This document shows, piece after piece, positions 26,401-41,400 of a stretch of 64,000 nucleotides of DNA. A model generated the notes under the pieces. It was not told the DNA's origin, did not search any database, and worked only from the letters and a program-made list of their open reading frames with translations. Both the position numbers and the translations under genes were made by a program. This DNA is from Pseudomaricurvus alkylphenolicus (GTDB lineage: Bacteria > Pseudomonadota > Gammaproteobacteria > Pseudomonadales > Cellvibrionaceae). Numbering within the stretch: the stretch's first letter is position 1; each line of letters starts with the position of its first letter. Location of the stretch: contig NZ_JAAQPI010000023.1 in NCBI RefSeq assembly GCF_011683955.1, positions 17,300-81,299 on the forward strand, given 5' to 3'.

Positions 26401-29400
26401 TTCGCCAACTCAGAATCGACAGTGACCGCTTGTGTAAGGAGTTCAGGTGATCCGGCTTCGTTTGGCTGTACAAACTGCAGCGACCACAGACCCTCATCGG
26501 TTTGCAGATACCCGAGGCTGGCACCCTTGCGATTTTCATAGCGGGCTTCGGTATCGGTTTCGGCACCGTTACCCACAAAAACACCGTCTACGTCAATTTC
26601 AATGCCTTCCAGTCGTTGATCCAGTATGGCCTGCTGATTACGTTCGTCAGGGTCGATATGAGACCCGCGCCCGATTATATTCAGACCGGCTGCGCGAACA
26701 TTAATGCTATTGTCCTGCGCGGCATCCACGATGTTGCCTGTCTGCCCCACACGCAATTCTGCGTTGCCAGTGTCAGCATCCAACAGATTGAGCGTCATCA
26801 AACCTTCTGCACCATAATAAATATCGCCACCCTGAGTGGTGGTACTGGCGTCCAGACTCATGGTCAATCCTCCCTCCTGGGAGATTAACTCCACTGTGCC
26901 ACCAACCGTGGTGATGTCTGCTGACTGTTGCATATCGCCTGTACTGCTGACCCTCACTTCAGCATCCGTCTGGCCTTGAATACCTTCATAGACGCGGTTA
27001 TCCGTAACATTGCTTCCGTCGACAATAACCCTCTGTGTCGCCACCTCAATCCCATCCAGAGTCAGAGCACCTGAATTCCTTACATGCCAGCCCTGATCCC
27101 CCACTTCGCCGGCCAACACCGCCACGGACAGATTAAAGGGAGCACCAGGCTTCCCTGCATTGCCTGCCAATCCCAGTTGTTGGGCCGTAATAACGCCGTC
27201 ATCGCCACTGTAGCCAATATCATTGCCTGCATCCAATGACACAGCGCCTGTACCAACATCGATCATCGCAACTTCGATATCTCCGCCGGCCTGGTAGCTG
27301 ATAGCTGTGTTTTCTGCTGAAGACTCGGTGCCGGGTTGCATGGATATATCGGCGCCGGCATCAAATATTAAGGTGCCAACCCCCGTCGTGCTCACCCCAG
27401 CGACCTGATGCAGATTTTCCCCCGCCTGAAGCGTGACGTGCCCATCGGTAACTTCGATCTGAGAACGAATCCACAGATCGCCACCCGCCGCATTGAGTAG
27501 AGTGTTTCCTTGAGCAGTGACACCAGTGGTGTCGGTTCCACCTTCAATGCTCAGATCTCCCCCGGTTTGCAGCACTAAGCGGCCGCCTTCCCCGATGCGC
27601 AGATCTTCCTGCATAGCATCAGTAACGGCCAAGAAGGTCGAGTCAATGTTTACGCGGTTGACGCTGATATCGGCCACAGAGTTGATGCTCAAGTCGTCAC
27701 TTTCCCGGATATGCAACTCACCACTGTGGGCCGTCAGAGTTGTCACCAAAGTCTCCAGCGCCCCCTGATTTGTTCCCTCTGCCTCACCTACTGTACCGCC
27801 GGCCTGAATTCGAAGGTCCGCCGCTGAGACATCCACATGACTGTCACCGGCGTCCAGAATATGTCCTGCGCTGAGCAGGCTTACGCCTCCCAACCCGGCA
27901 TTCACGCCCCCCAGTACGATCTGAGTCGTGGCTTTGAGACGGATATTGCTATCCTCTGTGGTCAAAGTGGCGCCGTCGGCCATCACAATACCGGCTCCGG
28001 CCTCAATATCGATGGTGGCGACCCCCGAGGTCTGGATTGCACTGTCAGTACTCTGGGAGAGCGTAGCGCTAGCGGCTAAACTGATATGTCCCTCACCGCC
28101 GTCAATACCAGCGTTAAGTAACATATTGCCGGCCGTGCTGGTCAACAACATGGGACCAGAGCCGCTTGTCGTTACGCCGATATCGTCGGTTCCACCTTCG
28201 ATGGTCAAGTCACCCTGCGCCTGCAGTACAAGCGTGCCATCTCCGGCAATGCTCAAGTCCTCTTGAGCACTATCTGTGATAGTGGTTTGAGAACCATCAG
28301 TGGCCGTCCGAGTGACGCTTATTTCAGCCACCTTATCGATACTGAGATCGTCTTCCTCATTGAGGAACAACTCTCCAGCAGAAACCGAAAGTTTGGTAAT
28401 CAGTGTGTCGAGCATGCCCAGGTTGGTGCTTTCGGTCTCTCCCACAGAACCCGCAGCCCTGATACTCAGGTCTATCGCAGCAACATCTATCGTGCTATCG
28501 CCACCGTCTACAATGGCTCCGCCAGCAATCAGACTCACTGCACTCATTTCGGCACGCACACCCGCCAGGACGATATCATCCACGGCACTCAGGCGAATAT
28601 TGCCACCTTGAGCGGCCGTGATCGCGCCATCCTCCATAACGACACCAGCCCCGGACTCCAATTCAATGGTCCCTGATCCTGCGGTCTGAACCCTGCTGCC
28701 GGAACTCTGGGTAATGGCACCAGAAGCCTGCAGACTGATACTGCCTGTTCCGCCATCTACATCCGCGTTAATCACCAACTGACCAGCGCTACTGGACAGC
28801 AGGACGGCATTGTCACTGTCTGACCAGACGCCGGCGCCGTCCTCTCCGCCTTCAACTGTCAGATCGCCTCCCGCCTGCAAGATGATCGATCCATTTTCCG
28901 CCGATCTCAGGTCCTCCAGGGCGGTGTCGATAATGGTCATAAGCTCACCATTGCCAAGCACGCGGTTGACTGTGAGCGTATCCACAGTATCTATAACAAC
29001 GGCATCCGCCTCATTGACGAAAAGGTTTTCACCCGTGGCGGCCAGGGTAGTCACCCGAGTATCAATAAGACCTAAATCTGTACCTTGCGGCTGGCCGATT
29101 GAAGCGGATGCCACCATACGTAGACTGGCTGCTGAGACATCCCAGGCACTGTCTCCGCCATCAACAATGGCTCCACCACTGATCAGACTCACCGCTCCCT
29201 GGCCAGCCTCTACATTAGCCAAAACGATGTCGGTCGCCGCCCTTAGGCGAATAGTCTGATCTTGCGTGGTAATGGTTGCACCATCAGCCATGGTAATGGC
29301 GCTGCCGGCTTCCAGATCAATAGTTCCTGAGCCGGCCGTCTGGATAACTGAGTTTTGTGTGATCGTGCCGGCCGCACTCAAACTGACATTGCCCTCACCA

Positions 29401-32400
29401 CCGTTAAGGTCAGCGTAGAGCTGCAGATTACCCTCGCTGCTGGCCAGCAGCACATTGCCGCTGCCAGCTGCATTCACTGCTACTGCGTCTAGGCCGCCAT
29501 CCGCTTCACCCAGTGTGATGTCCTCCTCCGCCACCAGATAAATATCACCGTCGGCCGTGTTGGTGGAAGCGCCGTCAAGTATCATGATTGCAGAGCCGGC
29601 ATTGAGTTCGATAGTGCCGAAACCTGCTGTTTGTACAGTGCCTTCGTTTCTCTGGGCAATGGTCTCAGATGCCTGCATATTGATGTTGCCGGTACCACCA
29701 TCCACGCTCGCATTGATCAGCAACTCGCCATTAGTGCTGGACAGCCCAACATTACCGCTACCTAGAGCGGTCAAAGCGAATCCGTTCTGAACACCCTGGA
29801 GATCGCCAAGGCTTATATCGTCTACGGCATTGAGCTGTATGGAACCGTCGGCTGTGATCGCGGTTGCTCTGTCTACCATCACAATGCGGTTGCCGGTGTT
29901 CATTTCGATACCACCCACACCCCGGGTCTGAACTGTACTCCTGTCGCCGATGCTTATGCTATTAAGCGCGTCGAATCGAACATCACCTTCACCGCCATCA
30001 ACCCCAGCATTAATGAACAATTGCGCTACGCTGCTGGTAATCAGTATGTCGCCACTGCCGGAAGCCAGCAGAGCGAATTCAGTGTGGTCGCCGTCCTCTT
30101 CGCCCAGGGTGATGTCGGTGACGGCCGTCAGTTGAATATTACCGTCGTCGGTGATGGTGGTCGCACCTGCTGCCATCGAGAGGGTCGCACCTGCGTCCAA
30201 TGTTATGGAACCAACACCTGAGGTAGCAATTGCCACACCGGCATTCTGGTCGATGGCACCGGAGGCAGCCAGCTCGATGTTGCCGCTGCCCCCGTCTACG
30301 CCGGCATTAATCAGTAACTGCCCGGCGCTGCTGCTTAAATGTACATCGCCACTACCGATAGCGGTCACCCCGACGCTGTCACTGCCACCTTCTATGGTCA
30401 GGCCCCCACCAGCCTGCAGTACCAGAGTTCCGCCGGTACCAGTGCGTAAGTCTTCCTGAGCACTGTCGGTAATAGCGGTGGTGGTAGCGTTACTTGAGAA
30501 GCGATGAACGGTAATGTCCTGCACCCTGTCGATGATCAGCGCATCACCTTCATTGATAAACAGGTCCTCACCCTGCGCAGCTAACACAGTCACTAACGTT
30601 TCCAGAGCCCCAAAATTGGAGCCATTAACCTCTCCGACCGCACCGGCAGCTTGTATACGGAGATTGGCCGCTATTATATCGGTAACACTATCACCTCCGT
30701 CGACGACACTGCCCCCGCTGAGCAGACTCACCGACCCAAGTCCGGCGTCGATGCTGCCCAGAGTAATATCGGTTGCCGCATCAAGACGAATACCACTGCC
30801 CTGGGCAGTGATACTGGCCCCGTTGCTCATCAGGATATCCGCTCCCGCTTCCATCTCGATGGTGCCTGCACCGGCCGTTTGAACCACGCCGTTGTTGCTC
30901 AATGTTAGCGACCCTGCAGCGTGCAAACTGACACTGCCCTCACCGCTATCGACACCGGTGTTAACCTCCAGTTGCCCCGACGCACTGGACAACAACATAT
31001 TGCCATTGCCGGCCGCAGTTATGCCGACACCGTCGCTCCCGCCTTCAATAACCAAATCGCCTGCTGCAAGCAACACTACGGAGCCATCCGTTGACGTTCG
31101 GACATCTTCCTGAACACCATCCAGCAAAATACTATGCTGGCCGTCTAAGCCAACCCGATTGGTCTCAATCGCGCTGATAGCATCGATTCGCAGACCGCTG
31201 ACATCGTTGATGAACACCTCCGCTCCGACAGCACTTAGCGTTGTTACCTCGACATCAAGTAATCCGTAATTGGAACCCACTGCCTCTCCTGCGGAACCGA
31301 CAGCTTCTATCCGAAGTTGATCGGCCGTAATATCAACATTGCTGTCTCCAGCGTCGAGAATATCGGCGCCACTGATCAGGCTCACCGACCCGAGACCGGC
31401 GTCAACGCCACTGATCACAAGTTCCGAGGTGGCATTGAAGCGAATATCGCCGTCCTCGGTGACGGTGGTTGCGCCATCAGCCATTGTGATTGTGGTTCCC
31501 GACTCCAGTTCCAAGGTTCCAGCGCCGCCCGTTTGTACCCTACTGCTGGCGCTCTGATGAATGGCATCAGCGGCGGCCAGACTCAAATGACCTTCACCAC
31601 CGTCAACTCCTGCGTTAATCACCAACTGGCCGGCAGCACTATTGAGCAAGAGATTACCGCTGCCCTCGGCCAAAACAGCTGCAGCTGCGCCGTTAACGGT
31701 CAGATCACCCGCCGCCTGCAGTACCAGATGCCCGTCGCCGCCGGTGCGCAAATCGCCACGGCTCACGACCTGGCTTTGCCGACTGACGGTGTTATCAATC
31801 AACATCACCGTTACGGTCACGTCGTCGATAACGATCGCATCGGTAGCGTCTATATAGAGGCTGCCATTTTCGGCAATACCACTGAGGGTCCCAACAGAGG
31901 CTTCCAGCATGTCGCTGCTGGAGCCGATATCGCTACCGGCCTGCAAGGTCAAAGCGGCAGCGCTGACGTCTCGCTCCTGGTCACCGTCAATAATGTAGCC
32001 CATAGCAGTAAGGGACACCGAACCAAGGATCGATTCGATGTCGCCCAGCGTGAGATTTCCGCCAGCCTGGTACGCGATGTCCCCACTAGTCGTCGAGGCG
32101 GAAGCCCCGCCAGACATTGTCAACGCGTCTCCTGCGCGGACATCAAGTCCACCCTCGCCAGTGGTCAACAGGTTGCCGCCGACAGTTTGGCTAATAGCAC
32201 CGGCGGCCACAACACTGATGTTTCCCTCGCCCCCATCAACCGCCGCGTTGATCGTTACCGACCCACCGGTACTGCTCAAAAGTATGTCACCGTTACCGCC
32301 GGCCACCACGGCAACGTCATCGTTTCCGCCTTCAATGGTGAGATCACCCGTCGCTTCTACGACCAGGCTGCCTCCATCGAGCGTACTCAGATCCTCCTGA

Positions 32401-35400
32401 CTGCCATCAATGATCGAACTGAACTCCAAATCGCTGGACACCCGATTCACATCGATGTCGTCCACAGCGTCAATCGTAAGCGAGTCAATTTCCCGGACAA
32501 AGAGATTCCCACCGACCATCGTCAGGGTATCAACTTGAGTGTCTAGCAAACCGAAGTTTTCGCCTTCAGCTTCACCCACAGAGCCGCTGGCTTCGATGCG
32601 CAACTGTGCTGCGACAACATCTATATCACGGTCGCCGCCATCGATAACATCACCGCCACTGAGCAGGCTCACAGCGCCTTGGCCGGCATCCAGTCCAGCC
32701 AAAGTGATATTGCCCAACGCGTTGAGGCGAATATTACTGTCCTGGGTGGTAATGAGAGCGCCATCGGCCATGGTGAAAGCTGAGCCGGAATCCATCTCGA
32801 TGGTTCCGGCACCACGGGTTTGAATCGTGACCGCACTGCCCTGCGCGATGGTCTCTGCCGCTGTCAGGCTGATATTGCCCTGGTCGGCGTCGATATTGGC
32901 TGCGACCACTAAATCGCCACCGGTGCTGCCCAGCAACACATTCCCCGAGCCATCTGCTGACAGGCCCTCGTTATCTGTGCCGCCGATAAGGGTCAGATCG
33001 CCACCCGCCAGCAGGACAATATCGCCATTGGAATGAGTACGCAGATCCTCCAACTCGCCATCGGTGATTACTTCAAAGGCGCCGTTGTTCTTCACTTGCT
33101 TGACGGTGATGGAAGTGACTTGATCAACAATCAGGGAATCACTGTCCTGGATCATGAGCCCACCACTCACCGAGGCCAATGTGGTTACTCGGGTGTCGAG
33201 CAAACCGAGGTTATTGCCTTCCGCCTCACCGACAACACCGACAACTTCGATACGAAGATCCGCAGCGGTAATATCTGTGTTACTGTCACCACCATCACGA
33301 ACTGCCCCGCCACTGTGCAAACTCACTGCACCATCACCCGCGTCAACGCCCGTCAGCACCATGTCTGCCGTCGCCTGCAGGCGAATATTGCTGTTGTCAG
33401 TGACCAGGGTCGCACCATCAACCATCTCAATACCGTCGGCATCCAACGTAATAGTAGCTGTGCCGCCGGTATGAACAGTCGCCTCCTCACCCAGGACAAT
33501 GTCAGTGGCAGCGCGCAGGCTTATTTCACCCTCGCCACCATCAACATCGGCATTCACAATCAGCTGACCAGCGCTACTGGCCAGAAGAATAACGCCGTCA
33601 CCCTGAGCTCCGACCATCACGCCGCCATTTTCACCGTCGATGGTCAAGTCACCATTCGATTGCAGGACCAGGGCACCGCCGTTTGCGGCCTGCAGCCCAG
33701 AACGATTTATCGTCTGCGAGGTGCGGGTTGCGCTGTTATCCACCATCATTACAGCGACGGTTACCTCACCCAGGGTGAGGGCATCGGCTTCAGAGATAAA
33801 CAATCCACCCTGCTCCACCATCACGCTGAGGCTGGCAATGGTTGTCTCCAGTGGATTATTGGCAGTGCCGGCGCCACCGCCCGCATTCAGCGTCAACGCC
33901 TGCGCGCTGATGGTGTTTTGTCCATCGTGATCAATAATATTGCCACCGGCCGCCAATGCAATGGAACCGGTGTCTGCGTCGATTTCACCGACAAGTAAAT
34001 CGACCCCTGCCTGATAGACGATATCGCCGCCATCGGTGCTGGCAGCAGCACCTCTCTCCATGGTCAGCGAGGTACCGGCCTTGACCAACAGTGTGGCGTC
34101 ACCGGCGGTGACAATGTCGCCAGGGGATTTTTGCACAATCGCCTCATCGGCCACGACACTCACATGCCCTTCGCCGCCATCTACGCGAGCATTGATATGA
34201 ATAGAGCCGGAGAGACTTTGCAATAAAACATCGCCGTCATCGTCAGCGACGACGCCAACATCATCGAGGCCGCCCTCAATAACGATCGTTCCTTGCGCCT
34301 GCAGTACCAGCGTACCGTCAGTATCTGTACGCAGGTCCTCCTGAGCACTGTCACTCACCGCCGAAGCTCCACCGTCGGCATCGACCCGATTGACCACAAT
34401 CTCGTCAATAGATTCAACGCTGATATCAGAGGTTTCGTTGATAAATATATCCTCGGCAAGAACACTGAGCCCCCCAACCCGAGTATCCAACATGCCGAGG
34501 TTGCTGCCCTCGGCTTCACCGACGCTGCCGCCAGCTTCGATACGAAGCCCTGCGGCTTTGATGTCGATATGGAGGTTACCACCATCAATAATGTCGCCCC
34601 CCGCGATCAAACTGACATCACCGCCACCACCACCGGCATTCAGACCACCCAAGGTTATGTTGGTACCAGCGTTCAATCGTATGTTGTCATCGGTGTTGAC
34701 AGTGGCTCCGTCGGCCATATCAATGCTGCTGCCCGCATCCAGCTCAATGGTACCGCTGTGACGGGTGAATAGATCACCGTGAGCATTGAGGACGATTGCT
34801 CCGTTGTCTGCGGTGACCGTAATGTTGCCCTGATCGGCATTAATACCGGAACGCAGGTTGATGTCACCGCTCGCGGCCTGCAGCAGGATGTTGCTGGTGT
34901 CATCTGCAAAAATACCAACGCCATCATCGTCCCCGCCACCAGTGACCGTTATCGTACTGTCTGCCAGCAGGACTATATGACCCAGCCCACTGCTCTCCAG
35001 ATCGCTTCGAATGGTCGTCTGGGTGCTGGTATAACCGTTGGTTCCAACGCGTTCTACAACAACCGTCACCTCGTCAATATTTATCGTATTGCTTTCGTCA
35101 ATATACAGACCGCCGTTACCTGTCACGGCACTCACAGTATCAACACTGATATTCAATGGGTCCTGGGCGTTAGCAACACCCAAAGCACTGAGCATCAGTC
35201 CGGAAGCTGTAATGTCCAGCGTCGGGTCACCATCAATAATCAACCCACCCGCGGCAAGAGAAACCGATCCGGATTCAACGTTGATTTCACCAAGGATGAT
35301 TTGCGAGCCCGCACTGAATGACACGTCTCCCCCCAGCGTAAGCACCTGTGCCCCGCTTTCCATACTGATGACATCACCTGCAATCACTTCAATCGTGGAG

Positions 35401-38400
35401 TTCGTGTCGCCAACCTCAAGGTCACCAGATACGGTCTGAATGACATCGTCTACAGCATTGAGAGTGATATGACCTGTGGCCGTTGAGATCCAACCTTCCA
35501 GCGTAATACTGGCTTCAGTACCCTGCTGAGCTTCTCCGGTCTTCAGCAGAACGTGACCGTTCTCGGCGGTGGTAGTAATGACACCTTCCAGCATCAAAGC
35601 GCCATCTTCAGTGACAATAGCCACCGCGCCATCGGCTCCATCGGAAGTAATGCCGCTGATGGTCAATTGGTCAGTTTCTTCAATGTAGATGCCACCACTG
35701 GTGCTGTTGGTTGCCGTCAAAAAAGCGATATCAGTGTCGATATCTTCTGCTGGCATTCCTATTCCATTGGCTGCCGACAGAGTCACCTGTGTCGTGCCAC
35801 CGGCCAGGTTATTGCCCTCCAGCGTCAACTGCTCGGTGATGGAACCGCCGGTTGCCACAAGATCAATACTGCCATCGGCTTCGATAGTACTTAAGACAAT
35901 ATCGGTCGCAGCCGTGTAACTGACTGCGCCGGTTGCCTCTCCGGAAATCGATGCGGCAATAACGCCATCCTTCATAACAATGGCAGCCCCGGACTCCAGG
36001 GTTATCAGACCACCTTCGGATACAATATCGGCATTCTGATTGATATCACCTCCAGTGATCAGGACAATCTCCGACTGCCCCTGTGCACTAATCGCGGCAT
36101 TGTTGTCTATCGAGCCGTCAGCCACCAATTCGACGCCGCCCACAGACCCTTTAATAAAGTGATTGAGAACAATGTCACCGCCACCTGCGCTCAGAACAAT
36201 TTCACCGGTGCCAAGGGTCCTCACCCCCGAGCCCGATGCTGCCAGCGTGATACTGCCCGCCTCGGTGCTCAATTCGATATCCCCGCTGCCCAACTCCGAA
36301 ATCAGAGCCATGGAAATGACGGTGACGTCTCCATCTGTCACATGTACGCTGATGTCGTCATCGCCAGTGACGGTGGCATCGAGTGTGTTTATGTCAGCCC
36401 AGGCAAGATTGATACCTCGTTCGGCATGAACAACCAAATCGTTCGCAGACAGCTCCTCCGCTCCCAAGCCATCAACGTTATCGCTGGCTTGACGCACACT
36501 ACCGCTCTCAGAATAGAGTGTCAGGGAGTCGCCAACACTGAACTCATTGCTGATGGTAATATTATTAACCGCATCCAGTGTTACCCCACGAGTGGCATTA
36601 AAGACAAAGCTGGAATCCTCATAGTCCACCACTTCGATATTTCCGCCAAATATCACCAGCTCGTCGCTGAAGGTCGCCCCCGTTGCCGCCAGTACGCCCA
36701 GTCGTACGCTGCCCGCATTAACATCGGCATGATGGTCACTGTCGTCTTCGTGACCAATAGTTATGGTTGCGAAACCATCGGCCAGCGCCCGTATTTCGTC
36801 TGCGGTGATATTCAGGGTATTTTCAGTGGTTTCCTCTGGCGGAGAGGCCACTTCAATTCCCTGGGTTACCGTTGCCGGCCGCAAGATCAAGGTTCCGCTG
36901 GAAGTGGTGGATACCGAACGGTTTCCACCATTAAAATCGATTTCATCGCCTTCCAGCAGGATATTTCCGCCCACCTCAACACTGGATTCGAACACTACTG
37001 AGGCGGCGCCATTGATGATCAGGTCTCCACCAGTAATCACCAATTCCTCAGAAAAGGTAACAGTGCCACTGGCATTGATTATCAGATCTCCATTGACCGC
37101 CACTTCTCGATCGAAGGTCACATCGAGCGCTTCTGTAATAGTGAAGGCTTCCAGCGGGTCTTCTGCGCCCACCTCGCCGGTGACGGTAATATTGCCATTA
37201 TTGGCGGTCAGGGTCAGTTGATCTGCGCTGCCATCGCCATTGCCACGCAGGTAGTGATCTACCGTGGACCCCAACTCGATATTGCCACTGCCGCTGGTAC
37301 CGGCCACGAGAGTGATGTCGCCGTCTATTTCGACTGAATCAGCAATGCTGATATCGACTGCCATACTGGCATTAGCGCTGAAAGTGGTGGTATTTCCCGA
37401 GCCGTAGATGACCAGCGAAGCGTCGTCGCCACCCGTGAGATCGTCATTGATATTGATCTCGCCGCCCGCCATCGGACTGTTCAACACCAATGTGTCCTGT
37501 ACCGTAACTTGGCCATCGGGAGTTGAGGCGTCTCCGATCTGGATCGTGTGATTACCGAGATCACTACCGATCACAATCAAGTTAAAGCCGTTTTGCAGGT
37601 TGCCCATTTCTCCCATATCGAGATGGAAAGTTCCTGCCGCCGATGCCGGGTCGAGGACGTCGCCAATGACGATTGTACGGCTGGTATCCAGGGGACTCAA
37701 AACGATATCGGCACCCGGGCTACGAACCGATTCATCAATCTGGATATCATCGGAGATCAAACTGACATCTTCTCCGCTGGCATCGATGGGATCTGTCACC
37801 GACTGCTCCCCACTCAGGTTGGTCACATCAGTACTGCCTCCCTGGGTTCCTGCCGAGCTGCCATCATTGGCAATAGACACACCTCCAATCGCCATCACTG
37901 AGACATCGTCCCGCTCTGCGCTCACTACGCTCAGTTCATTGCCGTCGACGACAATAGAGAGCGGACTGAGATCGAAGCCGCTGACCTTTTCACCAATCTG
38001 ATCCCTTGCCTCCAGCGTTATGGCGCCATCTGTGGTCTGCAGGAAAATACCGTCGGCCTGGCGCAACACCGTGCCATTGGCGAGGTGTTCTGCCGCCTGA
38101 GCGGGTGTCATATTCGCGACGACAACTTCGCCAGTATCAGTATCGATACTAAACTTGCCGTGCTTCAAAGCCCAATCTATTTCCGGGTCAAAGTTTGTAC
38201 CGTCATTTAACCAATGATCATTATCCAGAATCACTGAGGCATCATTGATGATCGAGCCCTGTGGAGCAGACAGCTCAATATCACCACTGCCGTTGACTTC
38301 TATGCCCGCCGCCAACGTAATGTCACCGCTCTCGGTGGTTATCGAGACGGGACCGCCGCCGGTCGTAATGTCAGCGTCCAACCGGAGACTACTGCCGACA

Positions 38401-41400
38401 TCCCCACCGGCCAGCAGTGTGACTGTACCAGTGCCGGCAGCGATTCCCGAGCCATCGACGGTGATGGTACCTGAAACCGTTTCGACAGTGACGTTACCCG
38501 CGCCGCCCTGGACAATGCGACTGATGGTCAAATTGCCGAAGTCTTCAATCGCGATGTCACCACTGGTCGTGTTCGACAGATCCAGTGCACCCACGTCGGT
38601 TTCAATAGATTTACCGTCACTGATATCGTCGCCGATACCAGTAACTGCCTCTATCCTCAAGGTGGCATTTTGGGCCAGGATATCGATGGGGCTATCGCTG
38701 CCATCTCTTACGGCACCGGTTGTGGTGGTGATAACCAGGTCTGCACTATTGGTAGTGCGTAACTTGCCAATGGTAATGTCATCTTCGGCATCAATATCGA
38801 TCAAGCCGCTACCCGCATCTACATAGGTCTCGCCAGTCATGACCAAAGCACCGGCGCCAGCATCCAGTGTGATATCTCCACTGACCGTGTTGATATGCGC
38901 CTGTTTTGACATGTCCAACCCGTCGAAGGCCAAAATGGTGACCGAACCGCTTTCGGTAGCAATCGATTGATTGAGGTCAATGGCGCCGGCGGCCGTCGTT
39001 GTCAACGACACATCTTCGCCTCCCGTGGTTTCGATCTCAGTATCAATGATCAGGTCACCTCGGGCTGCAATCGTAACCGCCTCACCGTCGGAGCTTTCAA
39101 TATGCTCTAATGTGAACCCGTCATCTTCATAGATACTGATACTGCTCTGGGCACTTACGGACAGGGTGTCAAATTCAACGCTTGTACTGTAATCCGCAGC
39201 ACCGGCCGTCACGTCACCGTTTAATGCAATCAGTTCAACGTCTGCGGCATTCTCAATTGCGCCGATATTGATAGATCCCGAGGTCGAAATAATCGTAATG
39301 TTGCCGGCATACCCTGTGATTTCTCCAATGGTAATGTCACCATCAACTACCAGCTCAATATCACCAGGGTTATTCTGATTATCGATGTCATCACCCATGA
39401 CGATACTAGTGATTGACAACGCACTTTCATCCTGAATACTCAAATCGCCGGTTCCTGAACTCATGTCGATGGTCGTCATATTGACCACATCCGAGATCAA
39501 CGTCAGGGTATTCCCGGAATTGACATTGAGTATGCCCGCGGTGATCTTTCCTCCCAAAGTAATTTCATCGGTAGCCGTCAAGTTCACCGTACCGCCGGCA
39601 CCCACATCCAGCTCAGACACAATCACCAGATCAGAGTCCGGGTTAGATCCGTCGCCGGCCGAGAGCGTAATCACCTCATTGGGGTTCGTCGGGAGACTGA
39701 TAACCGTCAAATCACCAGTAGCGCCCATTTGGAAATTGCCGCCGGTTTTATCAGGTACAATCAATACGTAATTACCATCAATAGGATCATAGGTAGAAGT
39801 ATCGGCTCGACCGGTAGCGACAACTGTAAATGGCTGATTATTGTTCACGGCCGTGAGTATCAGTTCAGATTCATCCGCAGGCGCACTGGCTACATCTACG
39901 GTAGCAGTAACCACTCCGTCCGCATCGATCAGGTATTTCAAGCCACCCAGAACACTGGCCCAGGTTTGATTGACAACACCGTAGGTAATGTCTAGCTGTT
40001 CTCCTACCGTGACCTCATAGGTATCGGTATCAATTACAACGGTATAGGTTGTATCCGCCGAAGGTGTGTTTCCAGAGTAGGTCAGTTCGCTCACTTGCGC
40101 CTGAGAACTGCCAGCACTCTGCACAGGTGTCGTACCGTCATCAACGACAGCACTGCTGTGATTATTCGTCGATTCCGTTTGAACAGAACTGCCATCTACG
40201 CTAAATGGATCATTATCGATGTCAGCGGTCATGGTCAATGAGCGCGCCGTATCATCATATGTCACCGTTATGTTGCTTGTCCCTGCCGTAATGATGGTTT
40301 GCAGCCGACTCAAAATTGAATCCCAGTCACTGGTGACACCGTCTTCTCCAACGGTGGCACTGTATGCAATTCCTTCTACCGTTATCGTATAAATGTGGCC
40401 GTCGGTAATCGTGTATGCCGGCGATGTATCAGCCGGATTTTCAAACACCACCCGACTGATTTGATTTTCCACAAAACCGGCTTCCTGTGTTGGTATAGCC
40501 GGGTCATTGGAAAGATCGCCAGCGGCACTAACAATAACGCCGCCAATATTGAATGGGGCATTATTGGAAACCGCTTCAAGAAGCAGAGACTTATTGGCAC
40601 CATCAACTGTCACATTAATATCGCCATCAGCCTCTATGAGGCTTTCCAAGCCCTGTAATAATGAAGTCCAATCTCCAGCGGTAACCGCAATCGACACCCT
40701 CGTCACCGATACAGGACTCGCCGTTGCTGCATTGATAGCGCTTTCTAAACCCGTGGTAAGCCCAGAAGATGTCGGTGTCGAGGTGAACGACGCGGTAAAC
40801 GATTCATCTCCGACCGTCAGTTTATATACATGTGTTTCTCCGGCACCTGGCGTCGCCCAAGTAATGTCCGAAAAATCTACTTGTCGGGGCAAGCTATGGC
40901 CAGTGCCACTGGTAATAATATCGCTGATGGTTACCGGATCCGCCGCCGTCGGTTCTCCTGCAACCCATGTTTCTCTCGTGAGTGTAATTGGCTCAGCATC
41001 TGTGCCGGACAGTAATAGGAATTCGTTCCCACCGCTGCGAATCGAGTAAGACTTGCCATTGATAACTACCGTGTATATGTCCGTGCCGACAGCACCGCTG
41101 AAAATAATTTCATTCTGTTGTTTCTGTCCGGGCTCAGCCATCTGAATCGGCAGAGACCCTGAGGCCTCAATACCACTCACTTGTGTAATACCTGCACGGT
41201 CCACTGAGAAGGGCGTATCAATGACATCAGCAGTTAAGGTGAGTTTCTCCTGCCCATCATCCGTAACTACACTGATGGCTTCACCATCCTCAATCAATGC
41301 CGCCAGCGCTGTCAGCACTGAATTCCAATCAGCATTGACGTCGTGATAAATATCGTCAGAGGAATAAGAACCGTCAGCGTCAATATCAGCACTCAGATTT

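Noticed and set aside
31317..33998. Plus-strand frames of 409 and 321 codons opposite the giant ORF
   Set aside because: They mirror the minus-strand repeats, have no recognisable domain or ribosome-binding site, and arise from the biased codon use of the giant gene.
36159..37001. Plus-strand frame of 280 codons opposite the giant ORF
   Set aside because: Antisense shadow with low-complexity translation and no family features.
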